Notes: generated by a model from the letters alone, not told the origin. Positions 34,934-43,217 are shown, counted from the stretch's first letter. The stretch is 64,000 nucleotides of DNA from Bacteroidota bacterium (GCA_023387965.1 JAEWHE010000042.1:74660-138659), one strand, 5' to 3'. Made by a program: numbers and translations.

Positions 34934-34951
34934 TGAGGGTGAATTAACAAT

Positions 34952-35614
34952 TTATTTCTTAGCAGTAACGCTAACCTTAAGTTCAATTTCGTCGTTGATG
35001 AACTTGTCACCAAGATTGTCGAAAACCGATTTCGACCCGTAATTAACATTCCATTCCGTTCTATTAATTGCAAAAGTTTCGCTGGTAATCGTAACCGTAT
35101 CGCCATTAACCGCAACAGTTGCAGGGAATTTCACATTTTTAGTTACACCTTTCAAAGTCAAGTTACCTTCCACGTTAGTTTTACCATTTTCAGTAACCGC
35201 TTTAGTCAACTCAAAATTTCCGGTTGGATATTTTTTCACGTTGAAAAACTCATCTTCAGCCCCCGGTTTTCCGGTACCTTTTAAATGCGCTTCCAAACCT
35301 TGCTTTTCTTCACCAGTCAAATCTGTAACCACAATAGAATTCATGTCAATCACAAATTTTCCGCTTTCTAACTGATCACCTTTTACAGCCACAGTTCCGT
35401 CGCTAATCGCAATCGTTCCGGTATGTTTTCCCGTAGGTTTGCTTCCAGACCATTCAATCTTGCTGTTTGCAGCATCCACATTATAAGTTACAGCTTCAGC
35501 CGAAGCCTCTTGGACCTCAGCAGCCTCACCAGCTTCAGAAGTTTTATCATTTTTACAAGAAACGGTCAAACCCAAAGTTGCCGCCATAAAAAAAGTAAGA
35601 ATACGGTTTTTCAT
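34952..35614 (-). CDS. YceI family lipoprotein
   Basis: A 220-residue protein with a type II signal peptide (MKNRILTFFMAATLGLTVSC; Cys at ~20) followed by a short acidic/Ala-rich linker. The YceI lipocalin-like domain then begins at VTYNVDAANSKIEWSGSKP and includes GKHTGTIAISDG, LTGEEKQGLEAHLKG, FFNVKKYPTGNFE and a final NVNYGSKS. YceI proteins bind polyisoprenoid or other amphiphilic molecules. I chose the ATG at 35614, since it begins the signal peptide. It is a single gene. Confidence 0.92.
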   Translation of the reverse strand: MKNRILTFFMAATLGLTVSCKNDKTSEAGEAAEVQEASAEAVTYNVDAANSKIEWSGSKPTGKHTGTIAISDGTVAVKGDQLESGKFVIDMNSIVVTDLTGEEKQGLEAHLKGTGKPGAEDEFFNVKKYPTGNFELTKAVTENGKTNVEGNLTLKGVTKNVKFPATVAVNGDTVTITSETFAINRTEWNVNYGSKSVFDNLGDKFINDEIELKVSVTAKK

Positions 35615-35732
35615 AAATTTGGTTTTATTAAGTTGTCGCAAACTTATCAAAACAAATTACCAAACTCTCTTAAAAAAATGATAAATCTAACATTTTTAAG
35701 GAGCAAACACGGCAGTGAATTCTTTGAACTTC

Positions 35733-35815
35733 GTCCCGTGATACACTTCAATCTTTGCTTGCCAATTTTTCAGTGAAAATGGCAAGCAAAGGATTTCCGT
35801 TTCTCCCGGGGCTAA
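35733..35815 (-). repeat. Dispersed hairpin element, copy F (degenerate)
   Basis: On the minus strand TAGCCCCGGGAGAAACGG and AAATCC precede a perfect 10-bp stem (TTTGCTTGCC with GGCAAGCAAA). GATTGAAGTGTATCACGGGA follows, recalling GATTGAAGCGGAAAGCGGGA in copy C. The same DNA happens to be open in one minus frame for ~45 codons, but no start exists. Confidence 0.55.
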
Positions 35816-35887
35816 ATCCAATCGTCTTTTTGTATTTTAAATTTCGGGATTTGTATTGCGAAAAAACAATAGCTTAAAGTAAAACAA

Positions 35888-36223
35888 TTATTGTGCAATG
35901 TGAATTTTAGTGTTCGTCAATTCCACATTAAAGTTGACCTTTGCTCGTAACGCTCCAAAAACTTTCAAGATAGTTTCAATTGTAACGTTAGTTGCATTAT
36001 TTTCTAATTTCGAAATTTGGGCACGTTGCACACCTATTAACTTTCCTAATTCTTCTTGAGTCAAATTTCTTTCAAGCCTCACTTTCCTGATCAATTCTCC
36101 CATAAGTTCAAATTGCAATTCTCGCTCGTATTGCGTTCTTCGTTCAGTGCCAACTTCGCCAATAAATTCGTTTTTGATTTGGTCAAATGTAAATATCTCT
36201 AATTCACTATTTTTTGTTGTCAT
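35888..36223 (-). CDS. XRE-family antitoxin (HigA-like)
   Basis: A 111-residue protein with a helix-turn-helix of the XRE/Cro type near residues 48-85: RKVRLERNLTQEELGKLIGV followed by QRAQISKLENN, then a short dimerisation helix. It is the second gene of a pair: its start overlaps the end of the upstream toxin gene by 17 bp. In HigBA-type systems this protein neutralises the toxin and represses the operon. The toxin-first gene order is that of HigBA. Confidence 0.88.
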   Translation of the reverse strand: MTTKNSELEIFTFDQIKNEFIGEVGTERRTQYERELQFELMGELIRKVRLERNLTQEELGKLIGVQRAQISKLENNATNVTIETILKVFGALRAKVNFNVELTNTKIHIAQ

Positions 36224-36566
36224 CTTTTATTCTTTTTTTTAAGTCAAAATAATTTAGCCGAACTTGTTCTGCTTTCTCAATTTCTTTTTCTGGCGTCTTG
36301 TCGGTCTTTTTGATGATGCCGTGTGTCGCTAAAACTAAAGTTGTATGTTTATCATCTTTATCCCAAAAAGCAAAAATTCGGTAATGAGCTTTATTGAATA
36401 ACGTTCTAAATTCCCAAATTTCACCTTTTAGTTTTTTAAGTAATTCGATATCTGTCTTAACTTTAGCTTTATCAATATTAAAGATTATTTTGTTTCTACT
36501 TTTCTCATCAAGGTCGAGCAAAAATGTTCTGGCTTCAGTTAAAAATAAAACCTCAAATTTTTTCAT
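36207..36566 (-). CDS. RelE/HigB-like mRNA interferase toxin (Gp49 family)
   Basis: A 119-residue protein of the HigB/Gp49 group of the RelE superfamily: KFEVLFLTEARTFLLDLDEK at the start, LKGEIWEFRTLFNKAHYRIF in the middle (Arg residues at the usual active-site strand) and LVLATHGIIKKTDKTPEKEI at the end, the family's HGFxKKxxKTPxxEI signature. The toxin would cleave mRNA on the ribosome. It is transcribed from a clear promoter just upstream and overlaps the antitoxin gene by 17 bp. Confidence 0.9.
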   Translation of the reverse strand: MKKFEVLFLTEARTFLLDLDEKSRNKIIFNIDKAKVKTDIELLKKLKGEIWEFRTLFNKAHYRIFAFWDKDDKHTTLVLATHGIIKKTDKTPEKEIEKAEQVRLNYFDLKKRIKDDNKK

Positions 36567-36589
36567 TTATGGCGTATATTGTTTCCTTA

Positions 36590-36616
36590 CAAAGATACAA
36601 AAATTTCTTTCGCCAA
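36590..36616 (-). promoter_or_regulatory. Promoter of the toxin-antitoxin operon
   Basis: On the minus strand TTG (36616-36614), 16 nt, then TATCTTTG (36597-36590), a full TAnnTTTG match 23 nt before the toxin ATG. The grpE promoter lies ~50 bp away in the opposite direction. Confidence 0.55.
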
Positions 36617-36667
36617 CACTTTTTAAGAAAAATTCCATCTTATATGTCGAAAAAATCCCGTGACATT

Positions 36668-36699
36668 TTGACATTTATTCACAAATGGCAATACTTTTG
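36668..36699 (+). promoter_or_regulatory. Promoter of grpE-dnaJ
   Basis: TTG (36668-36670), 21 nt, then TACTTTTG (36692-36699), a full TAnnTTTG match. It excludes the in-frame codon at 36685 as the start of GrpE and supports 36718. Confidence 0.6.
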
Positions 36700-36717
36700 C
36701 AACCACAAAAATCAAGA

Positions 36718-37305
36718 ATGAAAATCAAGAATATTTTTAAAAGCAAAAATAATATGAGTGCTGAAAACCCAAATAACGAGCAAGAGCTTGACCAAACAAT
36801 AACTCCCGAAACTCAGGAAACCCCAGAAAACGCTGGAATTCCTGCACAGGAATTAACCGTTGAAGAAAAACTCTCAGAAGATTTGGCGGCAGAAAAAGAC
36901 AAGTTTATCCGTCTTTTTGCAGAATTTGAAAACTACAAACGCCGTACAGCAAAAGAAAGAATCGACCTTTTCAAAACCGCAAACCAAGAAGTTTTGTTAG
37001 CAATGCTTCCAATCATTGACGATTTTGACAGAGCTAAAACTGAAATCGCAAAATCAAGCGACGAAAATTTGGTAAAAGGTGTCGATTTAATTTATGACAA
37101 ATTTAAAAACACATTAGCTTCCAAAGGATTAGAGGAAGTGGAATTAAAAACAGGAGATGCTTTCGATGCAGATTTCGCCGAAGCCATCACCCAAATTCCG
37201 GCTCCTTCCCCAGAACTAAAAGGCAAGATTGTTGATGTAATAGAAAAAGGCTATAAATTGGGCGATAAAATTATTCGTTTCCCAAAAGTAGTTATCGGAC
37301 AATAA
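36718..37305 (+). CDS. grpE: Nucleotide exchange factor GrpE
   Basis: A 195-residue cochaperone that releases ADP from DnaK. A variable acidic N terminus precedes a long coiled coil (LSEDLAAEKDKFIRLFAEFE, NYKRRTAKERIDLFK). The C-terminal beta domain follows (LPIIDDFDRAKTEI, GVDLIYDKFKNTLASKGLEE, FDADFAEAITQIPAPS). I place the start at 36718 (MKIKNIFKSKN); a second ATG at 36754 (MSAENPN) is possible. dnaJ follows after 30 bp, so the pair is an operon. Confidence 0.93.
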   Translation: MKIKNIFKSKNNMSAENPNNEQELDQTITPETQETPENAGIPAQELTVEEKLSEDLAAEKDKFIRLFAEFENYKRRTAKERIDLFKTANQEVLLAMLPIIDDFDRAKTEIAKSSDENLVKGVDLIYDKFKNTLASKGLEEVELKTGDAFDADFAEAITQIPAPSPELKGKIVDVIEKGYKLGDKIIRFPKVVIGQ

Positions 37306-37335
37306 AAAGCGCATCACAACATAATTATTGAAAAA

Positions 37336-38454
37336 ATGAAACAGGATTTTTACGAAATACTCGGAATTTCAAAAAGCGCAGATGCTGCTGCTATCAAAAA
37401 AGCATACCGCAAAAAAGCAATAGAATTCCACCCCGACAAAAACCCGGGAGATAAAACCGCAGAAGAAAATTTCAAAAAAGCTGCCGAAGCTTACGAGGTT
37501 TTAAGCGACCCGCAGAAAAAAGCGCGTTATGATCAATATGGTCATCAAGCCTTTGAAAACGGTGGCGGATTCAACGGTGGCGGAATGAACATGGACGATA
37601 TTTTCAGTCAGTTTGGAGATATTTTTGGTGGTGCTTTTGGCGGCGGTTTTGGTGGCTTTGGTGGCGGAAATCAAGGTCCGCGACGCGTTAAAGGAAGTAA
37701 CCTTCGTATCAAAGTAAAATTAACGCTCGATGAAATTGCCAATGGCGTTGAGAAAAAAGTCAAAGTAAAAAGAAAAGTTCAGGCTCAAGGCGTTCAATAC
37801 AAAACCTGTCCTACTTGTAATGGTCAAGGTCAGGTGATGAAGGTAACGAATACTATTTTAGGACGAATGCAGTCTGCGACAACTTGTCATAGTTGTCAGG
37901 GTTCTGGACAAATTTTGGAAAGCAAGCCAAAAGATGCCGATTCTTACGGAATGGTAATGACAGATGAAACCGTTTCAATTAAAATTCCTGCTGGTGTTGT
38001 GGACGGCATGCAACTAAAAGTTTCTAATAAAGGAAATGACGCTCCGGGAAGCAATAGTATTCCGGGAGATTTAATCGTTGCTATTGAAGAAATTGAACAC
38101 GAATTTTTAAAACGTGAAGGCGAAAACTTGCATTTTGACTTATATATTAGTTTCCCTGAAGCAGTTTTAGGTGTTTCAAAAGACATTGATGCCGTAAACG
38201 GAAAAGTAAGAATTAAATTAGAAGAAGGTATTCAATCAGGAAAAATTCTTCGCTTGAAAGGAAAAGGAATTCCGAGCATTAATGGCTACGGAACCGGAGA
38301 TTTACTAGTACATGTGAATGTTTGGACACCAAAAAATCTTACAAAAGAACAACGTCAATTTTTCGAAAATTCATTAAACGAAGACAGCTTTTTACCAAAG
38401 CCGGAAAAGTCCGAAAAATCTTTTTTTGAAAAAGTTAAGGATATGTTTTCGTAG
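37336..38454 (+). CDS. dnaJ: Chaperone DnaJ with reduced zinc-finger domain
   Basis: A 372-residue DnaJ. J domain 1-70 has the HPD motif at 32-34. A Gly/Phe-rich linker covers 75-117. The two C-terminal substrate domains follow (RIKVKLTLDEIANGVEKKVK ...). The zinc region holds only two CxxCxGxG motifs, CPTCNGQG (Cys 158, 161) and CHSCQGSG (Cys 184, 187), instead of four, so at most one zinc site can form. DnaJ delivers unfolded clients to DnaK and stimulates its ATPase. It lies 30 bp after grpE. Confidence 0.95.
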   Translation: MKQDFYEILGISKSADAAAIKKAYRKKAIEFHPDKNPGDKTAEENFKKAAEAYEVLSDPQKKARYDQYGHQAFENGGGFNGGGMNMDDIFSQFGDIFGGAFGGGFGGFGGGNQGPRRVKGSNLRIKVKLTLDEIANGVEKKVKVKRKVQAQGVQYKTCPTCNGQGQVMKVTNTILGRMQSATTCHSCQGSGQILESKPKDADSYGMVMTDETVSIKIPAGVVDGMQLKVSNKGNDAPGSNSIPGDLIVAIEEIEHEFLKREGENLHFDLYISFPEAVLGVSKDIDAVNGKVRIKLEEGIQSGKILRLKGKGIPSINGYGTGDLLVHVNVWTPKNLTKEQRQFFENSLNEDSFLPKPEKSEKSFFEKVKDMFS

Positions 38455-38522
38455 TAATTCAAAAAATTTATATATTTGAACATTACTAGTTCGCTAGTGA
38501 TTTTCTTTTTCATAGCAATTTT

Positions 38523-38559
38523 TCCCATCCTTGTGCAAATAGGGGTGGGTTTTTTTTTT
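38523..38559 (+). terminator. Terminator after dnaJ
   Basis: CCCATCC pairs with GGGTGGG (one T-G pair) around a 12-nt loop, followed by a run of ten T residues. Confidence 0.6.
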
Positions 38560-38628
38560 CGCTATAAAAAACATCTGAATAATTGTATCTTTACGGCACT
38601 TTACCAGCATAAAATCAAACTTAAATTT

Positions 38629-39549
38629 ATGAACAACATACTCGAAGTAAAAAATGTTGTAAAACAATACGGAGATTATACCGCGCTTAACAATGTTTCG
38701 TTGCAAGTTCCTAAAGGTAGCATTTACGGACTTTTAGGTCCAAATGGTGCCGGGAAAACGTCGCTCATTAGAATCATCAACCAAATAACGATGCCGGATC
38801 AAGGCGAAGTTTTTTTAGATGGCGAAAAACTACAACCTAGACACATTCAGCAAATTGGCTACATGCCTGAAGAACGCGGTTTGTACAAATCGATGAAAGT
38901 TGGCGAACAAGCTCTTTATTTGGCTCAATTAAAAGGATTGTCCAAAGCTGATGCCAAAAAACAACTCGAATATTGGTTCGAAAGATTAGAAATCCAAGGT
39001 TGGTGGAACAAAAAAATCCAGGAACTTTCAAAGGGAATGGCGCAAAAAATTCAGTTTGTAGTAACCGTTTTGCACAAACCAAAACTGCTGATTTTTGATG
39101 AACCTTTCAGCGGATTCGATCCGGTTAATGCCAATATTATCAAAGACGAAATCCTCGAACTGAAGAAACAAGGTGCTACCATTATTTTTTCGACGCATAG
39201 AATGGAAAGCGTGGAAGAATTGTGTGATGATATCGCTTTAATCCACAAATCTAACAAACTGATCGAAGGAAAACTGAACGACGTCAAACGCGAATACCGT
39301 TCTAATAATTTCCAAATCGGAATTTTATCTTCAAATGTGGAGAGATTGATGTTTGAGCTTACGCAAAAATTTACCGTGGCACAAACTTCCTTCAAGTCCC
39401 TCAACGACGATTTGAAACTCGAAATCAACATCGGAAATGCCACTCCTAACGACTTGCTCAACATTCTTACCCAAAATGGTCAAGTCACACATTTCGTAGA
39501 AAAAATTCCAAGCGTAAACGATATTTTTATTCAAACTGTCAGCAGATAA
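38629..39549 (+). CDS. ABC exporter ATP-binding protein (NatA-like)
   Basis: A 306-residue ATPase: LLGPNGAGKTSLIRII (Walker A), GYMPEERGLYKSM (Q-loop region with the DrrA/NatA-like PEERGLY), ELSKGMAQKIQFV (signature, LSKGM rather than LSGGQ) and LLIFDEPFSGFDPVN (Walker B). The C-terminal ~80 residues are the DUF4162-like extension typical of NatA proteins. I chose ATG 38629 (MNNILEVKNV). The permease gene follows after 90 bp of repeat-rich DNA. Substrate unknown. Confidence 0.9.
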   Translation: MNNILEVKNVVKQYGDYTALNNVSLQVPKGSIYGLLGPNGAGKTSLIRIINQITMPDQGEVFLDGEKLQPRHIQQIGYMPEERGLYKSMKVGEQALYLAQLKGLSKADAKKQLEYWFERLEIQGWWNKKIQELSKGMAQKIQFVVTVLHKPKLLIFDEPFSGFDPVNANIIKDEILELKKQGATIIFSTHRMESVEELCDDIALIHKSNKLIEGKLNDVKREYRSNNFQIGILSSNVERLMFELTQKFTVAQTSFKSLNDDLKLEINIGNATPNDLLNILTQNGQVTHFVEKIPSVNDIFIQTVSR

Positions 39550-39554
39550 TTTCA

Positions 39555-39635
39555 GATTTATGATATATGATTTTAGATTCAATCATAAATCATATATCTC
39601 AAATCCTAAATCTAAAGTCATAAATCACATATCCA
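39555..39635. repeat. ATTTATGATT-type inverted repeat between ABC genes
   Basis: The gap holds runs of ATTTATGATATATGATT in one orientation and AATCATAAATCATATATC in the other. A 22-bp stretch (39577-39598) is found as an exact reverse complement at 45276-45297. It may form a long A/T hairpin in the operon transcript. Confidence 0.7.
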
Positions 39636-39639
39636 AAAA

Positions 39640-40929
39640 ATGAGCATTTTAAAACTAATCATAAAAAGAGAATTCATAGCCAAAGTTCGCAACAAGTCGT
39701 TCATTGTCATGACATTTTTGAGTCCGTTGTTGATGGTAGGTTTGGTCGCGTTTGTGGTGTATTTAAGTACCATGAAGTCCGACGTAAAGCAAATTGCACT
39801 TCACGACGAAACCGGTTTATTTGTAAACGATTTCAAAAATTCCGACGAATACCAATACCTTAATTACAGCAATTTACCATTGGTAAGTTTAAAAGACAGT
39901 CTTTCGGCAAAAAAATTTGAAGGATTACTTTTCATCCCAAAAACAGAAAATAACAGCCAATTAGCATCGAAAATTCAGTACATTTCTAACGACAGTCCTG
40001 ATCCAGATTTTATTTTTGATGCAGAAAACACCATCAACAAACGCCTTACGCAAACCAATATGCAATTGGCTAAACTAGACACTTTGGCCATAAAAAATGC
40101 GCAAGCCGATGTAAAAATTGCCCTCGCCAAAACATCCGGAGAAGAAAACGTAAAAGGATTAAATTACATCAAAGTCTTTATTGGCGCGTCTTTCGGATAC
40201 CTAATCATGATGTTCATCATCATTTATGGCAACATGGTCATGCGAAGTGTTATCGAAGAAAAAACGAACCGCATCATCGAAATCATCATTTCATCCGTCA
40301 AACCGTTCCAACTTATGATGGGAAAAATCATTGGAACCTCACTTGCCGGCGTTTTACAATTTCTAATTTGGGCTATAATCGGTGGCGTTTTACTCTTCAT
40401 CGTTAGCGTCACATTTGGCATCGAAACCACTCCGGCAACCGCACAAGTTACCCAAAATGCCTCGGAAAATTCCGAATTTCAACTGTATTTGAATGAATTT
40501 TTAAACATACCAATTTTCACCTTAGCCATCGGATTCGTCATTTATTTCATCGGCGGATATTTTTTATACAGCTCCATTTACGCCGCAATTGGTGCCGCTG
40601 TTGACAATGAAACCGACTCACAGCAATTCCTTTTACCAATTATTTTACCGTTGATGTTAGCCGTTTACGTAGGATTTTTCTCCGTTTTAAACGAACCCCA
40701 CGGAACCGTCGCCACCACATTTTCCTTGATTCCGCTAACCTCTCCAATCGTCATGCTCATGCGAATCCCGTTTGGCGTTCCAGCTTGGCAAATCATCCTC
40801 TCGCTAATTATTTTGTTCGGCACATTCTTCGGAGTCGTGTGGTTTGCCGCCAAAATTTACCGCGTCGGAATCCTTATGTACGGCAAAAAACCAACCTGGA
40901 AAGAACTCTTCCGTTGGCTCAAATATTAA
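39640..40929 (+). CDS. ABC transporter permease (NatB/ABC-2 type)
   Basis: A 429-residue membrane protein. One N-terminal membrane helix (FIVMTFLSPLLMVGLVAFVV) precedes a ~130-residue extracytoplasmic domain, followed by five C-terminal helices; MRSVIEEKTNRIIEIIISSV then KPFQLMMGKIIG is the ABC-2/NatB signature. With the upstream ATPase it would form an exporter, related to sodium or antibiotic exporters. The gene is in the same direction as the ATPase, 90 bp away. Confidence 0.9.
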   Translation: MSILKLIIKREFIAKVRNKSFIVMTFLSPLLMVGLVAFVVYLSTMKSDVKQIALHDETGLFVNDFKNSDEYQYLNYSNLPLVSLKDSLSAKKFEGLLFIPKTENNSQLASKIQYISNDSPDPDFIFDAENTINKRLTQTNMQLAKLDTLAIKNAQADVKIALAKTSGEENVKGLNYIKVFIGASFGYLIMMFIIIYGNMVMRSVIEEKTNRIIEIIISSVKPFQLMMGKIIGTSLAGVLQFLIWAIIGGVLLFIVSVTFGIETTPATAQVTQNASENSEFQLYLNEFLNIPIFTLAIGFVIYFIGGYFLYSSIYAAIGAAVDNETDSQQFLLPIILPLMLAVYVGFFSVLNEPHGTVATTFSLIPLTSPIVMLMRIPFGVPAWQIILSLIILFGTFFGVVWFAAKIYRVGILMYGKKPTWKELFRWLKY

Positions 40930-40972
40930 TTTTTTCGGGAAGCACAATCGTCGTTTCTTGTCAGGAATCGTA

Positions 40973-41052
40973 GTTCCCGCTTTCGCCTTTATCTCGCTTT
41001 TTCCCCAAAAAAAAATGGGAAAAGCGAGGATATCGGCTCAATCGGGGCTAAA
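40973..41052 (-). repeat. Dispersed hairpin element, copy D
   Basis: On the minus strand TAGCCCCGATTGAGCCGA, then a hairpin (TATCCTCGCTTTTCCC with GGGGAAAAAGCGAGATA), then GGCGAAAGCGGGAA. The right end is 44 bp from the permease stop, the same orientation relative to the gene as copies A and B. Confidence 0.7.
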
Positions 41053-41245
41053 GGAAAAACCATTTTTGTTTCAGTAAACTTTCGTAAATTAGCGAAAAGC
41101 AGACGAAAGACGAAAGACGAAAGACGAAAGACGGAAGACAATAGACAATAGACAGTAGATGAAAGATAAATCTGCAATATTTAAATCTTTAAATTTTTCA
41201 ATCTTTAAATCTTCCAATCAAAAATCATAAATCATAAATCAAAAA
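41053..41245 (+). repeat. Spacer with AGACGAAAG tandem array and ATTTATGATT words
   Basis: From about 41,100 to 41,165 the unit AGACGAAA is repeated four to five times, then drifts into AGACAATAG copies. The last 70 bp contain CAATCTTTAAATCTT and AATCATAAATCATAAATC repeats. No gene is visible. Confidence 0.75.
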
Positions 41246-42409
41246 ATGTCCAAAATACTCATTATAGAAGACGAAGCGGCAATCCGTAGAGTTTTGACCA
41301 AAATATTATCCGAAGAAAACGATAACTACAAAGTCGAAGAAGCCGAAGATGGCCAAATCGGACTCGAAAAAATAAAAAACGACGATTACGACCTTGTTTT
41401 GTGCGACATCAAAATGCCAAAAATGGATGGCGTAGAAGTCCTAGAAGCCGTAAAAAAAATAAAACCCGAAATCCCAATGGTCATGATTTCCGGTCACGGA
41501 GATCTCGAAACCGCCATCAACACCATGCGTCTAGGAGCTTTCGACTATATCTCAAAACCACCAGATTTAAATCGCTTGCTCAACACCGTTCGCAATGCGT
41601 TGGACAAAAAACAACTCGTTGTAGAAAATAAAATTCTCAAGAAAAAAGTTAGCAAAAACTACGAAATGATTGGCGAGAGCCAACCCATCAACCACATTCG
41701 TGAAATGGTGGACAAAGTAGCCCAAACTGACGCCAGGGTTTTAATTACCGGACCAAACGGAACCGGAAAAGAATTGGTTGCGCATCAATTACACGAAAAA
41801 AGCGAACGTGCCAACGCTCCGTTAATCGAAGTGAATTGTGCGGCAATTCCTTCGGAACTCATTGAAAGCGAATTGTTTGGTCACGTAAAAGGCGCGTTTA
41901 CTTCCGCCGTAAAAGATCGCGCTGGAAAATTTGAAGCCGCAGATGGTGGAACAATTTTCTTGGATGAAATTGGTGACATGAGTCTTTCGGCACAAGCCAA
42001 AGTTTTACGTGCGTTGCAAGAAAATATGATTACAAGAGTTGGAGCCGACAAAGACATAAAAGTTAATGTTCGAGTGGTGGCGGCAACCAATAAAGATTTG
42101 AAAAAAGAAATTGAAGAAGGTCGTTTCCGCGAAGATTTGTACCATAGATTAGCCGTGATTTTAATTAAAGTTCCGGCTTTGAACGACCGTCGAGATGATA
42201 TCCCGTTGCTCATTAATCATTTTGCAGAAAAAATTGGAACCGAACAAGGAGCTTCTCCAAAGAAATTTAGCAAAGAAGCCATAAATTTGCTCAAAGAATA
42301 CGATTGGACTGGAAATATCCGCGAACTCAGGAATGTTGTGGAACGCCTTATAATTTTGGGCGGACAAGAAATCTCTGAAATGGATGTAAAACTTTTCGCA
42401 AGTAAATAA
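41246..42409 (+). CDS. NtrC-family sigma-54 response regulator lacking a DNA-binding domain
   Basis: A 387-residue protein. The receiver domain (1-120) has the acidic pocket at IIEDE and phospho-acceptor Asp-54 in CDIKMPKMDG. A linker follows, then an AAA+ domain (~140-380) with Walker A GPNGTGKE (169-176), GAFTSA (216-221) and Walker B GGTIFLDEIGDM. The protein ends VKLFASK, ~20 residues after the AAA+ lid, without the C-terminal Fis-type helix-turn-helix. The sigma-54 contact loop reads GAFTSA instead of GAFTGA. No histidine kinase gene is adjacent. Confidence 0.93.
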   Translation: MSKILIIEDEAAIRRVLTKILSEENDNYKVEEAEDGQIGLEKIKNDDYDLVLCDIKMPKMDGVEVLEAVKKIKPEIPMVMISGHGDLETAINTMRLGAFDYISKPPDLNRLLNTVRNALDKKQLVVENKILKKKVSKNYEMIGESQPINHIREMVDKVAQTDARVLITGPNGTGKELVAHQLHEKSERANAPLIEVNCAAIPSELIESELFGHVKGAFTSAVKDRAGKFEAADGGTIFLDEIGDMSLSAQAKVLRALQENMITRVGADKDIKVNVRVVAATNKDLKKEIEEGRFREDLYHRLAVILIKVPALNDRRDDIPLLINHFAEKIGTEQGASPKKFSKEAINLLKEYDWTGNIRELRNVVERLIILGGQEISEMDVKLFASK

Positions 42410-42421
42410 TTTTCAGGCGAT

Positions 42422-42461
42422 AGGCTTTAGGCGATAAGCAATAAGCTTACAGCCTAAAGCG
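42422..42461. other. Small inverted repeat downstream of the regulator
   Basis: AGGCTTTAGGC pairs with GCCTAAAGC across 20 nt, followed by a further copy, GGCCTAAAGC. No T run follows, so it is not a clear terminator. Confidence 0.4.
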
Positions 42462-42483
42462 TTTGGCCTAAAGCTCAACAAAA

Positions 42484-43122
42484 ATGAAACTAAAAAAAAT
42501 AAATTCAAACCTCCAGAAAGCCTTAGTCGAAAACGGGTTTGATGAAGCCAATTTTCTTCAGGAAGAAACATTTTCGGCAATAAAAAGTGGCGCAGATTTG
42601 GTTATTCAATCGCCAAAAGGTACAGGAAAAACAACTACAATTGTCATCAACGCCATTCAGAAAATGCAAAAACAAGAAGGCGAAAGTACCCGAACTTTAA
42701 TTTTGGTGGAAACAAAAGAAAAAGTTTTGGAAATGCTAGAAAGTTTTAAAAACTTCAACCGTTACAATGAGTTGCGCATTTATGGCGTTTACGAAAAAAG
42801 TGATATGGACGAGGATAAAAACCAGATTTCTGCAGGTTGCGATATTCTAATTGGAACGCCTACAAAAATCAATGCCATGTTTTCATCCGCTGGTTTCAAC
42901 ATGACTACGATTAAATTTTTTGCTGTCGATGATGCCGATATTTTATTAAGAAACCGTCATGATTCGGTTATTGCCAGACTTTCGGAAAGTGTAGAAAAAA
43001 TGCAACGCGTATTTTTTTGCAATGAAATCACCGAAAAAATCGAAATTCTTGCCGATAAAATCATGATTGAACCCTTATTTTACGAAATGGAAGACGACGA
43101 AATTGACTTTTCTGAAGAATAA
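42484..43122 (+). CDS. Single-domain DEAD-box-like ATPase
   Basis: A 212-residue protein that covers only the first RecA domain of a DEAD-box helicase. Q-motif-like FLQEETFSAIKSGADLVIQS is followed by Walker A SPKGTGKT (43-50), TLILVETKE (motif Ia), ILIGTPTKI (motif Ib), FAVDDADILL (motif II, DDAD instead of DEAD) and ARLSESVEKM. The second RecA domain with motifs IV-VI is absent, and motif III (SAT) is replaced. It might be a regulatory partner of a helicase, or a decayed gene; the reading frame is clean. It lies 74 bp after the response regulator gene. Confidence 0.82.
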   Translation: MKLKKINSNLQKALVENGFDEANFLQEETFSAIKSGADLVIQSPKGTGKTTTIVINAIQKMQKQEGESTRTLILVETKEKVLEMLESFKNFNRYNELRIYGVYEKSDMDEDKNQISAGCDILIGTPTKINAMFSSAGFNMTTIKFFAVDDADILLRNRHDSVIARLSESVEKMQRVFFCNEITEKIEILADKIMIEPLFYEMEDDEIDFSEE

Positions 43123-43164
43123 ATTTTCATCTATATTTTAATCTTATTCTTTTTAAATTAAATC

Positions 43165-43172
43165 TATCTTTG
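43165..43172 (+). promoter_or_regulatory. Probable -7 element of the ABC-F gene
   Basis: TATCTTTG matches TAnnTTTG 45 nt before the ATG at 43218; no clear TTG upstream. Confidence 0.4.
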
Positions 43173-43217
43173 CACCTCAAAAATCGGGAAATATTCTCCC
43201 GAAAAATTTCTTCATAA

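Noticed and set aside
35733..35880. A minus-strand open frame reading LDLAPGETEI..., ~45 codons, at first taken for a gene remnant
   Set aside because: There is no start codon, a stop lies just upstream, and the DNA is better explained as copy F of the hairpin element.
41100..41165. A CRISPR array, because of the regular AGACGAAAG repeats
   Set aside because: Units are only 8-9 bp, contiguous and without spacers; no cas genes are nearby.
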